Below, piece by piece: positions 27,426 through 37,231 of a DNA stretch of 64,000 nt. Source of the stretch: Pseudomonas taiwanensis. Its GTDB lineage: Bacteria; Pseudomonadota; Gammaproteobacteria; Pseudomonadales; Pseudomonadaceae. How positions within the stretch are numbered: the stretch's first letter is position 1; every line of letters starts with the position of its first letter. Under the pieces are notes generated by a model. That model ran no database searches and was not told where the DNA came from. It saw only the letters and a list, made by a program, of their open reading frames with translations. Where the stretch lies: contig NZ_QJRF01000030.1 in the NCBI RefSeq assembly GCF_013393345.1, forward strand, positions 1 to 64,000, read 5' to 3'. The position numbers were made by a program, and so were the translations under genes.

Positions 27426-27457
27426 AAAAAAAGTAGGCGCCCGGGTAAGCGGGCGCC
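27426..27457 (-). terminator. Terminator of the gcl-pyk operon
   Basis: Read on the minus strand, an 8-bp stem (CGGGCGCC/GGCGCCCG at 27436-27443 and 27450-27457) is followed by TACTTTTTTT. It lies about 107 bases after the pyruvate kinase stop and abuts the urea transporter start. Confidence 0.8.
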
Positions 27458-27563
27458 GATTAACTGGCATTAGCCAGATGGGATTTCTGTTATCGCCCCG
27501 GCATCAAGGCCGGGGCGGGGCGCGCGGGTTCTCTTCGGAAATCGTCGCACCGGGTGTTTCACA

Positions 27564-28979
27564 TTAATTCAGGGTCTCGATCCGCAGGCTGTTGGTGCTG
27601 CCCGGCTGGCCGAATGGTACGCCGGCAGTGATTACCACGGTATCGCCACGCGTGGCCATGCCCTGGGCCTGGGCGATCTCCAGAGCGGTACTGGTGACTT
27701 CCTCGACCTTGTGCAGGCGTTCGTTGACGACCGAGTAGATACCCCAGGCCACGGTCAGGCGACGTGCGGTATGCAGATTCGGCGTCAGGCTGAGGATCGG
27801 CGCCTTCGGCCGCTCGCGGGACGCGCGCAGGCTGGAGCTGCCGGACTCGGTGTAGTTCACCAGTGCGACTACCGGCAGGATGCTGCTGATGCGGCGGATT
27901 GCGCAGCTGATGGCGTCTGACGCGGTGGCCTCGGCCTGCGGACGACTGACGTCGAGCTGGCTCTGGAAGTCCGGGCCGTTTTCCACCTGGCGAATGATCT
28001 TGCTCATCATCTGCACGGTTTCCAGCGGGTAGTCGCCGGAAGCGGTTTCAGCGGACAGCATCACGGCGTCGGTACCCTCGGCCACGGCGTTAGCAACGTC
28101 GGTCACCTCGGCGCGGGTCGGGGCAGGGGAGAAGCGCATGGATTCCAGCATCTGCGTGGCCACCACGACCGGACGGCCCAGTTGGCGGCAAGTGCGGATG
28201 ATGTCCTTCTGGATGCGCGGCACATTCTCCGCCGGCACTTCGACGCCCAGGTCGCCACGGGCAACCATGATGGCGTCGCAGAGACGGGCGATTTCTTCCA
28301 GGTGCACCACGGCCGAGGGCTTCTCGATCTTGGCCATGAGGAAGGCGCGGCCCTTGATCAGCTCGCGGGCTTCGACGATATCTTCCGGACGCTGCACGAA
28401 GGACAGCGCGACCCAATCCACACCCAGATCCAGGCCGAAGTCCAGATCGCGGCGGTCCTTGGCGGTCAGCGGCGACAGCTGAAGGACGGCTTCCGGCACG
28501 TTGACGCCTTTGCGGTCGGACAGCTCGCCACCGGCAATCACCTTGGTTTCCACAGCGTCTGCGTGCTTGGCGGTTACCTGCAGACGCAGGCGACCGTCGT
28601 CCAGCAGCAGGTTCATACCGGGTTCCAGGGCCTCAATGATTTCCGGGTGGGGCAGGTTGACCCGACGCGCGTCGCCAGGGGTGCTATCCAGGTCCAGGCG
28701 GAAGGCCTGGCCGCGCTCGAGGTTGACCTTGCCGTCAGCGAAGCGACCGACGCGTAGTTTCGGGCCTTGCAGGTCCATCAGGATGCCGATGGGATAGTTC
28801 AGCTGGCGCTCGACTTCACGTACCCACTGATAGCGCTGGGCGTGGTCGGCGTGCTCGCCGTGGCTGAAGTTCAGGCGGAACAGGTTGACGCCGGCTTCCA
28901 CCAGTTGGCGGATGTCGTCGATGCCTTTGATCGCCGGACCGAGGGTGGCGAGGATTTTTACTTTCTTGTCAGGCGTCAT
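27564..28979 (-). CDS. pykF: Pyruvate kinase
   Basis: This 471-residue enzyme converts phosphoenolpyruvate and ADP to pyruvate and ATP. N-terminal KILATLGPA, NFSHG, MDLQGPKLRVG, the catalytic region FLMAKIEKPSAV, MVARGDLGVE and the substrate loop ATQMLESM are all present. It overlaps the glycerate kinase gene by 11 bases and closes the glyoxylate-to-pyruvate operon, so this copy probably serves glycerate from purine or glyoxylate breakdown rather than general glycolysis. I recall the same arrangement in P. aeruginosa (PA1498-PA1499). Confidence 0.94.
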   Translation of the reverse strand: MTPDKKVKILATLGPAIKGIDDIRQLVEAGVNLFRLNFSHGEHADHAQRYQWVREVERQLNYPIGILMDLQGPKLRVGRFADGKVNLERGQAFRLDLDSTPGDARRVNLPHPEIIEALEPGMNLLLDDGRLRLQVTAKHADAVETKVIAGGELSDRKGVNVPEAVLQLSPLTAKDRRDLDFGLDLGVDWVALSFVQRPEDIVEARELIKGRAFLMAKIEKPSAVVHLEEIARLCDAIMVARGDLGVEVPAENVPRIQKDIIRTCRQLGRPVVVATQMLESMRFSPAPTRAEVTDVANAVAEGTDAVMLSAETASGDYPLETVQMMSKIIRQVENGPDFQSQLDVSRPQAEATASDAISCAIRRISSILPVVALVNYTESGSSSLRASRERPKAPILSLTPNLHTARRLTVAWGIYSVVNERLHKVEEVTSTALEIAQAQGMATRGDTVVITAGVPFGQPGSTNSLRIETLN

Positions 28980-30249
28980 TTTCAGGGCTCTCGAGAATCA
29001 GGATGGCGCGGAAGTCGTTCACGTTGGTACGGGTCGGCTCGGTGACGATGAGATCTCCGAGGGCGGCGAAATACCCGTATCCGTTGTTGTTGTCCAGTTC
29101 GTCGTTCGCGGACAGGCCTTGCTTGGTTGCACGGATGTAGCTGCATGGGGTCATGAGGGCGCCGGCGTTGTCTTCGGATCCGTCGATGCCATCGGTGTCG
29201 CCAGCCAGTGCGTAGACGCCCGGAAGTCCTTTCAGGGCAGCGGTCAGGCTCAGCAGGAACTCGGCATTGCGCCCGCCACGGCCATTGCCGCGCACGGTCA
29301 CGGTGGTCTCGCCGCCGGAGAGGATCACGCATGGCGGCTTGATCGGCTGGCCATGCAGCACGACCTGGCGGGCGATGCCGGCATGGACCTTGGCGACCTC
29401 GCGGGATTCACCTTCCAGGTCGCCGAGGATCAGCGGAGTGAGGCCGGCGGCGCGGACTTTCTCGGCGGCGGCGTCAAGGGATTGCTGGGGTGTGGCGATC
29501 AACTGGAAGTGGCTGCGGGACAGGCAAGGATCACCCGGTTTGACGGTTTCCGAACGTGGGTCCTGCAGCCAGGCGCGCACGTGGGCCGGTACCTCGATTT
29601 CGTAGCGGGCGAGGATCGCGAGGGCTTCTGCCGACGTCGTCGGGTCGGCAACGGTGGGGCCGGAGGCGATCACGGTGGCCTCGTCACCCGGTACGTCGGA
29701 GATCGCGTAGGTGTAGACGGTCGCCGGCCAGCAGGCCTTGGCCAGGCGGCCGCCCTTGATCGCCGAGAGGTGCTTGCGCACGCAATTCATTTCGGCGATG
29801 GAGGCGCCGGACTTCAGCAGCGCCTTGTTGATCGCCTGCTTGTCCTTGAGGGTCAGGCCCTCGGCGGGCAGGGCGAGTAGCGAGGAACCACCGCCGGAAA
29901 GCAGGAAGATCACCCGATCGGATTCATTGAGGTTACTCACCAGCTTGAGCACGCGCTGGGCAGTTTCCAGGCCTGCAGCGTCAGGTACCGGGTGGGCCGC
30001 CTCGACCACTTCGATCTTGTTGCAGTTGGCACCATGGCCGTAGCGGGTCACCACGAGGCCTGAGATTTCGCCATGCCATTCGCGCTCGATCACTTCGGCC
30101 ATGGCGGCGGCTGCCTTGCCGGCGCCGATGACGATGACGCGGCCGGAGCGATCAGCGGGCAGGTGGTCGGCCAGGACCTGGCGCGGGTGGGCGGCGGCGA
30201 TGGCGGTGGCGAACAGGTCGCGCAGGAAGGCTTTGGGATCGAGGGACAT
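28969..30249 (-). CDS. Glycerate 2-kinase (MOFRL family, TtuD/GckA)
   Basis: This 426-residue protein has an N-terminal DUF4147 domain (VIGAGKAAAAMAEVIE, LLSGGGSSLLALP) and a C-terminal MOFRL domain (LSGGETTVTVRGNGRGGRNAEF, here as GNGRGGRNAEF). Older annotations call it hydroxypyruvate reductase TtuD. Family members characterised more recently are ATP-dependent glycerate 2-kinases that form 2-phosphoglycerate. That role fits its position between tartronate semialdehyde reductase and pyruvate kinase. Its stop overlaps the pyk start. Confidence 0.88.
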   Translation of the reverse strand: MSLDPKAFLRDLFATAIAAAHPRQVLADHLPADRSGRVIVIGAGKAAAAMAEVIEREWHGEISGLVVTRYGHGANCNKIEVVEAAHPVPDAAGLETAQRVLKLVSNLNESDRVIFLLSGGGSSLLALPAEGLTLKDKQAINKALLKSGASIAEMNCVRKHLSAIKGGRLAKACWPATVYTYAISDVPGDEATVIASGPTVADPTTSAEALAILARYEIEVPAHVRAWLQDPRSETVKPGDPCLSRSHFQLIATPQQSLDAAAEKVRAAGLTPLILGDLEGESREVAKVHAGIARQVVLHGQPIKPPCVILSGGETTVTVRGNGRGGRNAEFLLSLTAALKGLPGVYALAGDTDGIDGSEDNAGALMTPCSYIRATKQGLSANDELDNNNGYGYFAALGDLIVTEPTRTNVNDFRAILILESPENDA

Positions 30250-30425
30250 GGCAGGCTCCAGATGAGCGGATTCTTGTTGTAAGGCGGTGTGCCGGCGAAG
30301 TGGGTCGCTGGGCGTGTCTGGCCGATTTCAGTCCCGAACTGCCGCACGCAGAAGCTCGGGACTGGAATCGACCTTCCTGGTCGTTGGCGCCGTGTCACCG
30401 CGGACCAGGAGGGTCGAAAGGGATC

Positions 30426-30504
30426 GTAGGACGGGTAGAGCGGGCGCTGGCCATCGCGGGAGCTGCCGGATCGATGGGCAGCGCTGGCGCTCAACCCGTC
30501 CTAC
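30426..30504. repeat. Palindromic intergenic repeat (GTAGGACGGGT family)
   Basis: Ends GTAGGACGGGT and ACCCGTCCTAC form 11-bp terminal inverted repeats around a GC-rich centre. A related copy lies at 51528-51604. This element fills most of the gap between the glycerate kinase and glxR genes. Confidence 0.7.
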
Positions 30505-30510
30505 GAAACA

Positions 30511-31401
30511 TCACTCCTCGCGAATCGAGAAGTTGGCCATGTGCTCCAGGCCCTTGATCAGGGCGGAGTGGTCCCAATTGCTGCCGCCGATGGCCGCGCA
30601 GGTGCTGAACACTTGCTGGGCATTGGCGGTGTTCGGCAGGTTCAGGCCCAGTTCGCGGGCGCCGGACAGTGCCAGGTTCAGGTCCTTCTGGTGCAGGCTG
30701 ATACGGAAGCCCGGATCGAAGGTGCCCTTGATCATGCGATCGCCGTGGACTTCCAGGATCTTGGAGCCTGCGAAGCCGCCCATCAGCGCTTCACGTACCT
30801 TGGCCGGATCGGCGCCGTTCTTGGCAGCGAACAGCAGCGCTTCGGCGACGGCCTGGATGTTCAGGGCAACGATGATCTGGTTGGCTACCTTGGCGGTCTG
30901 GCCGTCACCGTTTGCACCCACGCGGGTGATGTTCTTGCCCATGGCCTGGAACAGCGGCAGGGCACGTTCGAAGGCGTTCGGGCAGCCACCGACCATGATG
31001 CTCAGGGTCGCAGCCTTGGCACCTACTTCACCACCGGATACCGGGGCGTCCAGGTAGGCAGCGCCGGTCGCCTTGATCTTCTCGGCGAAGACCTTGGTGG
31101 CGGTGGGGGAGATGGAGCTCATGTCGATCACGACTTTGCCGGCACCAACGCCTTCGGCAATGCCGTCCTTGCGGAACAGGACGTCGTCGACCTGGGGGGT
31201 GTCCGGAACCATGACGATGATGAACTCGGCTTCCTGGGCAACCTCTTTCGGGTTGGCCAGAGCGACGCCGTTCTCGCCCAGCAGGTCGGCCGGAGCCTTG
31301 TCGAAGTGTTCGGAGAAGAACAGGGTGTGGCCGGCTTTCTGCAGGTTCTGAGCCATGGGCTTGCCCATGATGCCGGTGCCGATGAATCCGATCTTGGCCA
31401 T
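30511..31401 (-). CDS. glxR: 2-hydroxy-3-oxopropionate (tartronate semialdehyde) reductase
   Basis: This 296-residue member of the beta-hydroxyacid dehydrogenase family has the NAD(P) motif IGFIGTGIMGKPMAQNL and the substrate site DAPVSGGEVGAKAATLSIMVGG, here as DAPVSGGEVGA. The catalytic Lys lies in GQTAKVANQ. It reduces tartronate semialdehyde made by Gcl to D-glycerate. The gene lies between hyi and the glycerate kinase gene, as expected for the glycerate pathway. Confidence 0.93.
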   Translation of the reverse strand: MAKIGFIGTGIMGKPMAQNLQKAGHTLFFSEHFDKAPADLLGENGVALANPKEVAQEAEFIIVMVPDTPQVDDVLFRKDGIAEGVGAGKVVIDMSSISPTATKVFAEKIKATGAAYLDAPVSGGEVGAKAATLSIMVGGCPNAFERALPLFQAMGKNITRVGANGDGQTAKVANQIIVALNIQAVAEALLFAAKNGADPAKVREALMGGFAGSKILEVHGDRMIKGTFDPGFRISLHQKDLNLALSGARELGLNLPNTANAQQVFSTCAAIGGSNWDHSALIKGLEHMANFSIREE

Positions 31402-31417
31402 GTTGAATACCTCGTTC

Positions 31418-32200
31418 TTAGATGGCGTTATGGGTTTTCAGCCAGCCCAGGCCGGCAGCGGTGGTGGTTGCCGGCTTGTATTCACAGCCGATCCAGCCCT
31501 GGTAGCCGATACGGTCCAGGTGCGCGAAGAGGAAGCGGTAGTTGATCTCGCCAGTGCCCGGCTCGTTGCGGCCCGGGTTGTCGGCAAGCTGCACATGGTT
31601 GATCGCGGCGAGGTTGGACTCGACGGTGCGCGCCAGGTCTCCTTCCATGATTTGCATGTGGTAGATGTCGTACTGCAGGAACAGGTTGGCGCTGCCCACT
31701 TTTTCGCGGATGGCCAGGGCCTGCTTGGTGTTGTTCAGGTAGAAGCCGGGGATGTCGCGGGTGTTGATGGCTTCCATCACCAGCTTGATGCCGGCGGCCT
31801 GGAGCTTCTCGGCGGCGAACTTGAGGTTCTCCACGAAGGTGCTCTCGATGGTCGCGCAGTCGTAGCCTTGCGGGCGGATGCCAGCCAGGCAGTTGATCTG
31901 GGTATTGCCCAGCACCTTGGCGTAGGCGATGGCCTTGTCCACACCCGCACGGAACTCTTCCACGCGGTCGGGGTGGCAGGCGATGCCACGCTCGCCCTTG
32001 CCCCAATCACCGGCCGGCAGGTTGAACAGCACCTGTTCCAGTTTGTTGGCGTCCAGGCGTGCGCGGATTTCCTCTACGGGGAAGTCGTAGGGGAAGAGGT
32101 ATTCGACTCCGCTGAAGCCGGCTTCGGCGGCAGCGGCGAAACGATCCAGGAAGTCCACTTCGGTGAACAGCATGGACAGGTTGGCGGCAAAACGGGGCAT
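31418..32200 (-). CDS. hyi: Hydroxypyruvate isomerase
   Basis: This 260-residue TIM-barrel protein of the AP-endonuclease-2/xylose-isomerase family begins MPRFAANLSMLF, typical of Hyi. Metal-site patterns VMEAINTRDIPGF, LQYDIYHMQIMEGD and QLADNPGRNEPGTGEINY are present. It interconverts hydroxypyruvate and tartronate semialdehyde. The ATG at 32200, with GGAGA upstream, is preferred; an open frame extends to 32296 through a repeat and gives non-family residues. It lies 17 bases before glxR. Confidence 0.93.
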   Translation of the reverse strand: MPRFAANLSMLFTEVDFLDRFAAAAEAGFSGVEYLFPYDFPVEEIRARLDANKLEQVLFNLPAGDWGKGERGIACHPDRVEEFRAGVDKAIAYAKVLGNTQINCLAGIRPQGYDCATIESTFVENLKFAAEKLQAAGIKLVMEAINTRDIPGFYLNNTKQALAIREKVGSANLFLQYDIYHMQIMEGDLARTVESNLAAINHVQLADNPGRNEPGTGEINYRFLFAHLDRIGYQGWIGCEYKPATTTAAGLGWLKTHNAI

Positions 32201-32217
32201 GAATGTCTCCTTCTGAT

Positions 32218-32245
32218 TCCCTTCTCCCGCGAGCGGGAGAAGGGA
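32218..32245. repeat. Perfect 13-bp palindrome between gcl and hyi
   Basis: TCCCTTCTCCCGC and its inverse GCGGGAGAAGGGA are separated by 2 bases. Further CCCCTCTCCC/GGAGAGGGG arms lie at 32254-32281. In the mRNA this would form strong structure within the operon, where it could set different gcl and hyi levels. Confidence 0.75.
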
Positions 32246-32292
32246 GGTGAAAGCCCCTCTCCCACCACGAATAGGAGAGGGGAAGACGGCAA

Positions 32293-34068
<1,776 letters not shown>

Positions 34069-34093
34069 GTTTTGTGCCTCTTTCTTGTGAAAA

Positions 34094-34103
34094 TTGTATA
34101 CAA
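34094..34103. promoter_or_regulatory. TTGTATACAA operator at gcl
   Basis: This perfect 10-bp palindrome lies 26-35 bases before the gcl start. It is a few bases downstream of the start point predicted from the TTGACC/TAGAAT promoter, a typical repressor position. It is one of eight related sites in the window. Confidence 0.7.
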
Positions 34104-34116
34104 GCTACGTGGCTGG

Positions 34117-34146
34117 ATTCTATTCATCGTCTGACTGAAGGGTCAA
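34117..34146 (-). promoter_or_regulatory. Predicted gcl promoter
   Basis: On the minus strand TTGACC (34141-34146) and TAGAAT (34117-34122) are spaced by 18 bases, good matches to a sigma-70 promoter. Confidence 0.55.
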
Positions 34147-34242
34147 GGCCATTTGTGAGGCTAAAGGTCGCAGGGCGTCGACTCTTTTAAAACGCCTGTT
34201 TCATGGGGCTCTCCAGCGGTAGTCAGAACGCTGACGGAAATA

Positions 34243-34252
34243 CTGTATACAA
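34243..34252. promoter_or_regulatory. CTGTATACAA operator upstream of the glcG-like gene
   Basis: This one-mismatch copy of the palindrome is followed by AATAAT and a partial second copy (TTGTATCTAT near 34264). It lies in the 361-base divergent gap between gcl and the glcG-like gene. Confidence 0.6.
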
Positions 34253-34429
34253 AAAATAATGTGATTGTATCTATCTGTTGATTTTTTTGTGTTCGGTGGG
34301 ATAGTGAGCTACAGCTTTCGGATGCGTCGCAGGACGGGCTGGAAAATGCCCGCGTGGATACAGGAGTGCGCCAACCCTGGCCCGGACGACGCCGCACAAG
34401 GTTCAACCACTCACGAGGAACGCTTGAAA

Positions 34430-34867
34430 ATGACCACCCTGACCCTGGAAACCGCTGTGAGCATTTCCAATCACGCCCTGACCGTTGGTCGGGAGCTGCG
34501 CACTGCGCCGCTGACGATCGCCGTGCTGGACGCCGGCGGCCACCTGATCACCCTGCAGCGCCAGGACGGCGCCAGCATGCTTCGTCCGCAGATCGCCATC
34601 GGCAAAGCTTGGGGCGCGGTGGCGCTGGGCAAGGGTTCGCGCCTGATCGCCGCGGACGCGCAACAGCGTCCGGCGTTCATCGGTGCGGTGAACAATCTGG
34701 CTGACGGCAACCTGGTCCCGGCACCGGGCGGTGTGCTGATTCGTGATGGTGAGGGCGTCGTGATCGGCGCCATTGGCATCAGCGGCGATACGTCCGATAT
34801 CGACGAGCAGTGCGCGGTCAGTGCGGTGGAAGCGGCCGGTCTGAAGGCGGACGCTGGCGCGGCCTGA
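34430..34867 (+). CDS. GlcG/HbpS-like protein (DUF336)
   Basis: This 145-residue protein of the PF03928 family has the core PLTIAVLDAGGHLITLQRQDG and the C-terminal GVLIRDGEGVVIGAIGISGDT, quoted in part. Relatives include GlcG of glycolate operons and haem-binding HbpS; the reaction is not established. The ATG at 34430 follows GAGGAA at 9 bases; the longer open frame from 34265 has no family match. The divergence from gcl and the shared operator suggest a role in glyoxylate or glycolate handling. Confidence 0.85.
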   Translation: MTTLTLETAVSISNHALTVGRELRTAPLTIAVLDAGGHLITLQRQDGASMLRPQIAIGKAWGAVALGKGSRLIAADAQQRPAFIGAVNNLADGNLVPAPGGVLIRDGEGVVIGAIGISGDTSDIDEQCAVSAVEAAGLKADAGAA

Positions 34868-35250
34868 TCGTTGATGGGGGCTGCTGCGCAGCCCTCAGCG
34901 AATGAATTCGCCCCCACAGGGAGTGCATCTCTGTGGGGGCGAAGTCTTTAGGGGGGGCAAAAAAACGCGACTATGGCTAGAAGGGGCTGCTCTTCTGTAG
35001 GGGCGAATTCATTGGCAATGTCTGCGTTAGCTGTTGCCAGCATTCAGCAGTCGGTCCAGGCGCCTTGTAGGAGCTAGCTTGCTAGCGAAAAGGAGCCATT
35101 CGCTGGCAAGCCAGCTCCTACGGGCAATGCAGCTACTTGCAATCGCCAGGCAGCCCGAAGGGGTGCCTAGGAGTGTCGGCAGGCGGTTATGGTGGGAGCG
35201 AATTCATTCGCGAAAGCAACCCGCAGGGTTGCCATCGTCGGTGCGAAGTC
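34868..35250. other. Repeat-filled gap, no gene
   Basis: This 383-base gap contains copies of the GGGGGCGAATTCATTCGC repeat family: an inverted pair around 34897-34943 and single copies near 35000 and 35193. It also contains the REP doublet at 35066-35121. No coding potential is visible. Confidence 0.7.
35066..35121. repeat. REP doublet
   Basis: Inverted TGTAGGAGCTAGC and GCCAGCTCCTAC arms, a diverged copy of the REP family in this window. Confidence 0.8.
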
Positions 35251-35880
35251 TCAGGCGCTCTTCGCCGAAACCTTTTCTTCCACTTCGCAGCCCTTGATCA
35301 CCAGGCGGATGATGGTTTCCGCGGCGGCGTCGTAGTCGGCCTCGCTGAGGCTGGACTTGCCGGTGACGGTGGAAATCTGCCAGTCGAAATCAGCGTAGGT
35401 CTGGGTTGCGGCCCAGATGCTGAAGAGTAGGTGGTGGGGGTCGACCTTGGCCATCAGTCCCTGATCGATCCAGCCCTGGATGCAGTCGATGTTGTGCTTT
35501 GCCTGCAGGTTGAGGTGCTCGGTCTGTTCCTGGGAGAGGTGCGGGGCGCCGTGCATGATTTCGCTGGCGAACACCTTGGAGGCGTAGGGCAGGTCGCGGG
35601 AGATGCGTATCTTCGAGCGGATATAGGCCGTGAGCACTTCGTGGGGGTGGCCGGCCTGGTTGAAGGGCGCGGATGCCTGCAGGAGCGGCTCGACAATGCT
35701 CTCGAGAACTTCGCGGTAGAGGTTCTCTTTCGACTTGAAGTAGTAGTAGACGTTGGGCTTGGGCAGGCCGGCCTTGGCCGCGATGTCGCTCGTCTTGGTG
35801 GCGGCGAACCCTTTGTCGGCGAATTCCTCGCTGGCCGCGCGCAGGATGAGGTCTCTGTTGCGCTCGCGAATGCTACTCAC
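35251..35880 (-). CDS. TetR-family regulator, RutR-like
   Basis: This 209-residue protein has an N-terminal TetR helix-turn-helix (FADKGFAATKTSDIAAKAGLPKPNVYYYFKSKENLY, read in parts). Its C-terminal domain closely resembles the RutR (YcdC) type: SRDLPYASKVFASEIMHGAP and DPHHLLFSIWAATQTYADF. RutR senses uracil or thymine in E. coli. The GTG at 35880, with AAAGGAG 6 bases upstream, is chosen over an earlier ATG at 36042. It is transcribed away from moaA, with an operator-like CTGTATACAA in the shared gap. The ligand here could be a pyrimidine or purine base. Confidence 0.85.
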   Translation of the reverse strand: MSSIRERNRDLILRAASEEFADKGFAATKTSDIAAKAGLPKPNVYYYFKSKENLYREVLESIVEPLLQASAPFNQAGHPHEVLTAYIRSKIRISRDLPYASKVFASEIMHGAPHLSQEQTEHLNLQAKHNIDCIQGWIDQGLMAKVDPHHLLFSIWAATQTYADFDWQISTVTGKSSLSEADYDAAAETIIRLVIKGCEVEEKVSAKSA

Positions 35881-35990
35881 ATCGGCTCCTTTATTGGCTC
35901 GCCGAAGCGCCTGGAAGGCCGGCCGGCGAGAGGTCGGGCATGGTATCACCGGCATCAAATGACCCTCAAGCGAGCCACTGGATGAATTTC

Positions 35991-36000
35991 CTGTATACAA
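35991..36000. promoter_or_regulatory. CTGTATACAA operator between tetR and moaA
   Basis: A one-mismatch copy of the shared palindrome in the 201-base divergent gap, 82 bases before the moaA ATG. Confidence 0.6.
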
Positions 36001-36081
36001 AATGTGTTGATTCTGTTTCCATTCGGCATCCGTCCATGTCATCGGTGCCCTGTCCGGTGCGTGTTGCGGCAGACGTCACCC

Positions 36082-37077
36082 ATGCAAGACAACCACTTGC
36101 TCGACCCCTTCGGGCGTCGAATTTCCTATCTGCGCCTCTCGGTCACTGACCGTTGCGACTTCCGGTGCACCTACTGCATGAGCGAGGACATGGTCTTCGC
36201 TCCCCGGGCGCAGATCCTCAGCCTCGAAGAGCTCTATGCCGTTGCCGATGCCTTTATCGACCTCGGTGTGAAGCGTATCCGTATCACCGGCGGTGAGCCG
36301 CTGGTACGCAAGGGGTTGACCTCCCTGCTGGCACGACTCGGCGCCCGTGAGGAACTGGAAGACCTGGCCATCACCAGCAATGGTTCGCAGCTCGCGCACA
36401 TGGCCACCGATCTTCGTCGCAGTGGCGTCACCCGCCTGAACATCAGTCTCGATTCCCTACAGCGCGAGCGCTTTGCCGCATTCACTCGTCGCGATCGCCT
36501 CGACCAGGTGCTGGCCGGAATCGACGCGGCGCGTGCTGCGGGCTTTCGTCGGATCAAGCTGAACACCGTGGTGCAGAAAGGCCGCAACGATGACGAGGTA
36601 CAGGACCTCGTTGCCTTTGCGGTCGAGCGCGGACTGGATATCAGCTTCATCGAGGAGATGCCCCTTGGCAGCATCTCCAGCCACGAGCGCAAGGTCACTC
36701 TGTGCACCTCGGAAGAAGTGCGCGAGCGTGTTGGCCAGCGCTTCCAGCTGCTGCCCAGCAGCTATCGAACCGGTGGCCCATCGCGTTATTACCAGGTGAT
36801 CGGCACTGAAACCCAGGTCGGTTTCATCTCTCCCCATAGCCGCAACTTCTGCGGCGACTGCAATCGTGTGCGCGTCACCGCCGAAGGCAAGCTGGTGCTT
36901 TGCCTCGGCCATGAAGGCGCACTGGACCTCAAGGCGCTGATCCGTCGACATCCCGGAGACAGGGAGAGGCTGCGCGCCGCGCTGATCGATGCACTCAGGC
37001 TCAAGCCCGAGAAACACCATTTCGAAGCGGATTCCCAGGTCCAGGTAGTTCGCTTCATGAGCATGACCGGCGGCTGA
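36082..37077 (+). CDS. moaA: GTP 3',8-cyclase MoaA
   Basis: This 331-residue radical-SAM enzyme has the N-terminal CxxxCxxC cluster (CDFRCTYC), TGGEPLVR and the C-terminal 4Fe-4S cysteines (NFCGDCNRVRV with a later CLGHEG). It makes the first intermediate of molybdopterin from GTP. The C-terminal Gly-Gly (MTGG) required for activity is present. The ATG at 36082 starts the protein just ahead of the conserved PFGRRISYLRLSVTDRC. Since xanthine dehydrogenase in this cluster needs molybdopterin, this copy is probably a pathway-dedicated moaA. Confidence 0.93.
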   Translation: MQDNHLLDPFGRRISYLRLSVTDRCDFRCTYCMSEDMVFAPRAQILSLEELYAVADAFIDLGVKRIRITGGEPLVRKGLTSLLARLGAREELEDLAITSNGSQLAHMATDLRRSGVTRLNISLDSLQRERFAAFTRRDRLDQVLAGIDAARAAGFRRIKLNTVVQKGRNDDEVQDLVAFAVERGLDISFIEEMPLGSISSHERKVTLCTSEEVRERVGQRFQLLPSSYRTGGPSRYYQVIGTETQVGFISPHSRNFCGDCNRVRVTAEGKLVLCLGHEGALDLKALIRRHPGDRERLRAALIDALRLKPEKHHFEADSQVQVVRFMSMTGG

Positions 37078-37083
37078 TCGAGC

Positions 37084-37173
37084 TCCTTGGGTTAGCCCTG
37101 GCTGCGTTACGTCATCTCGCCGTAGGAGACCTACTGTCTTCGATGACGCGCCTTGCCATGGCGTCCCCAAGGA
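37084..37173. repeat. Nested palindromic element after moaA
   Basis: Three nested inverted repeats share one centre: TCCTTGGG/CCCAAGGA (37084-37091, 37166-37173), CGTCATC/GATGACG (37110-37116, 37142-37148) and GTAGG/CCTAC (37122-37126, 37130-37134). It would form a long hairpin in RNA or a cruciform in DNA and may end moaA transcripts. Confidence 0.65.
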
Positions 37174-37231
37174 CCCCGACGCCATTTTGATACTCAAAAC
37201 AAGAGCGCCCTCGAGGCGAAGGAGAAGACAC

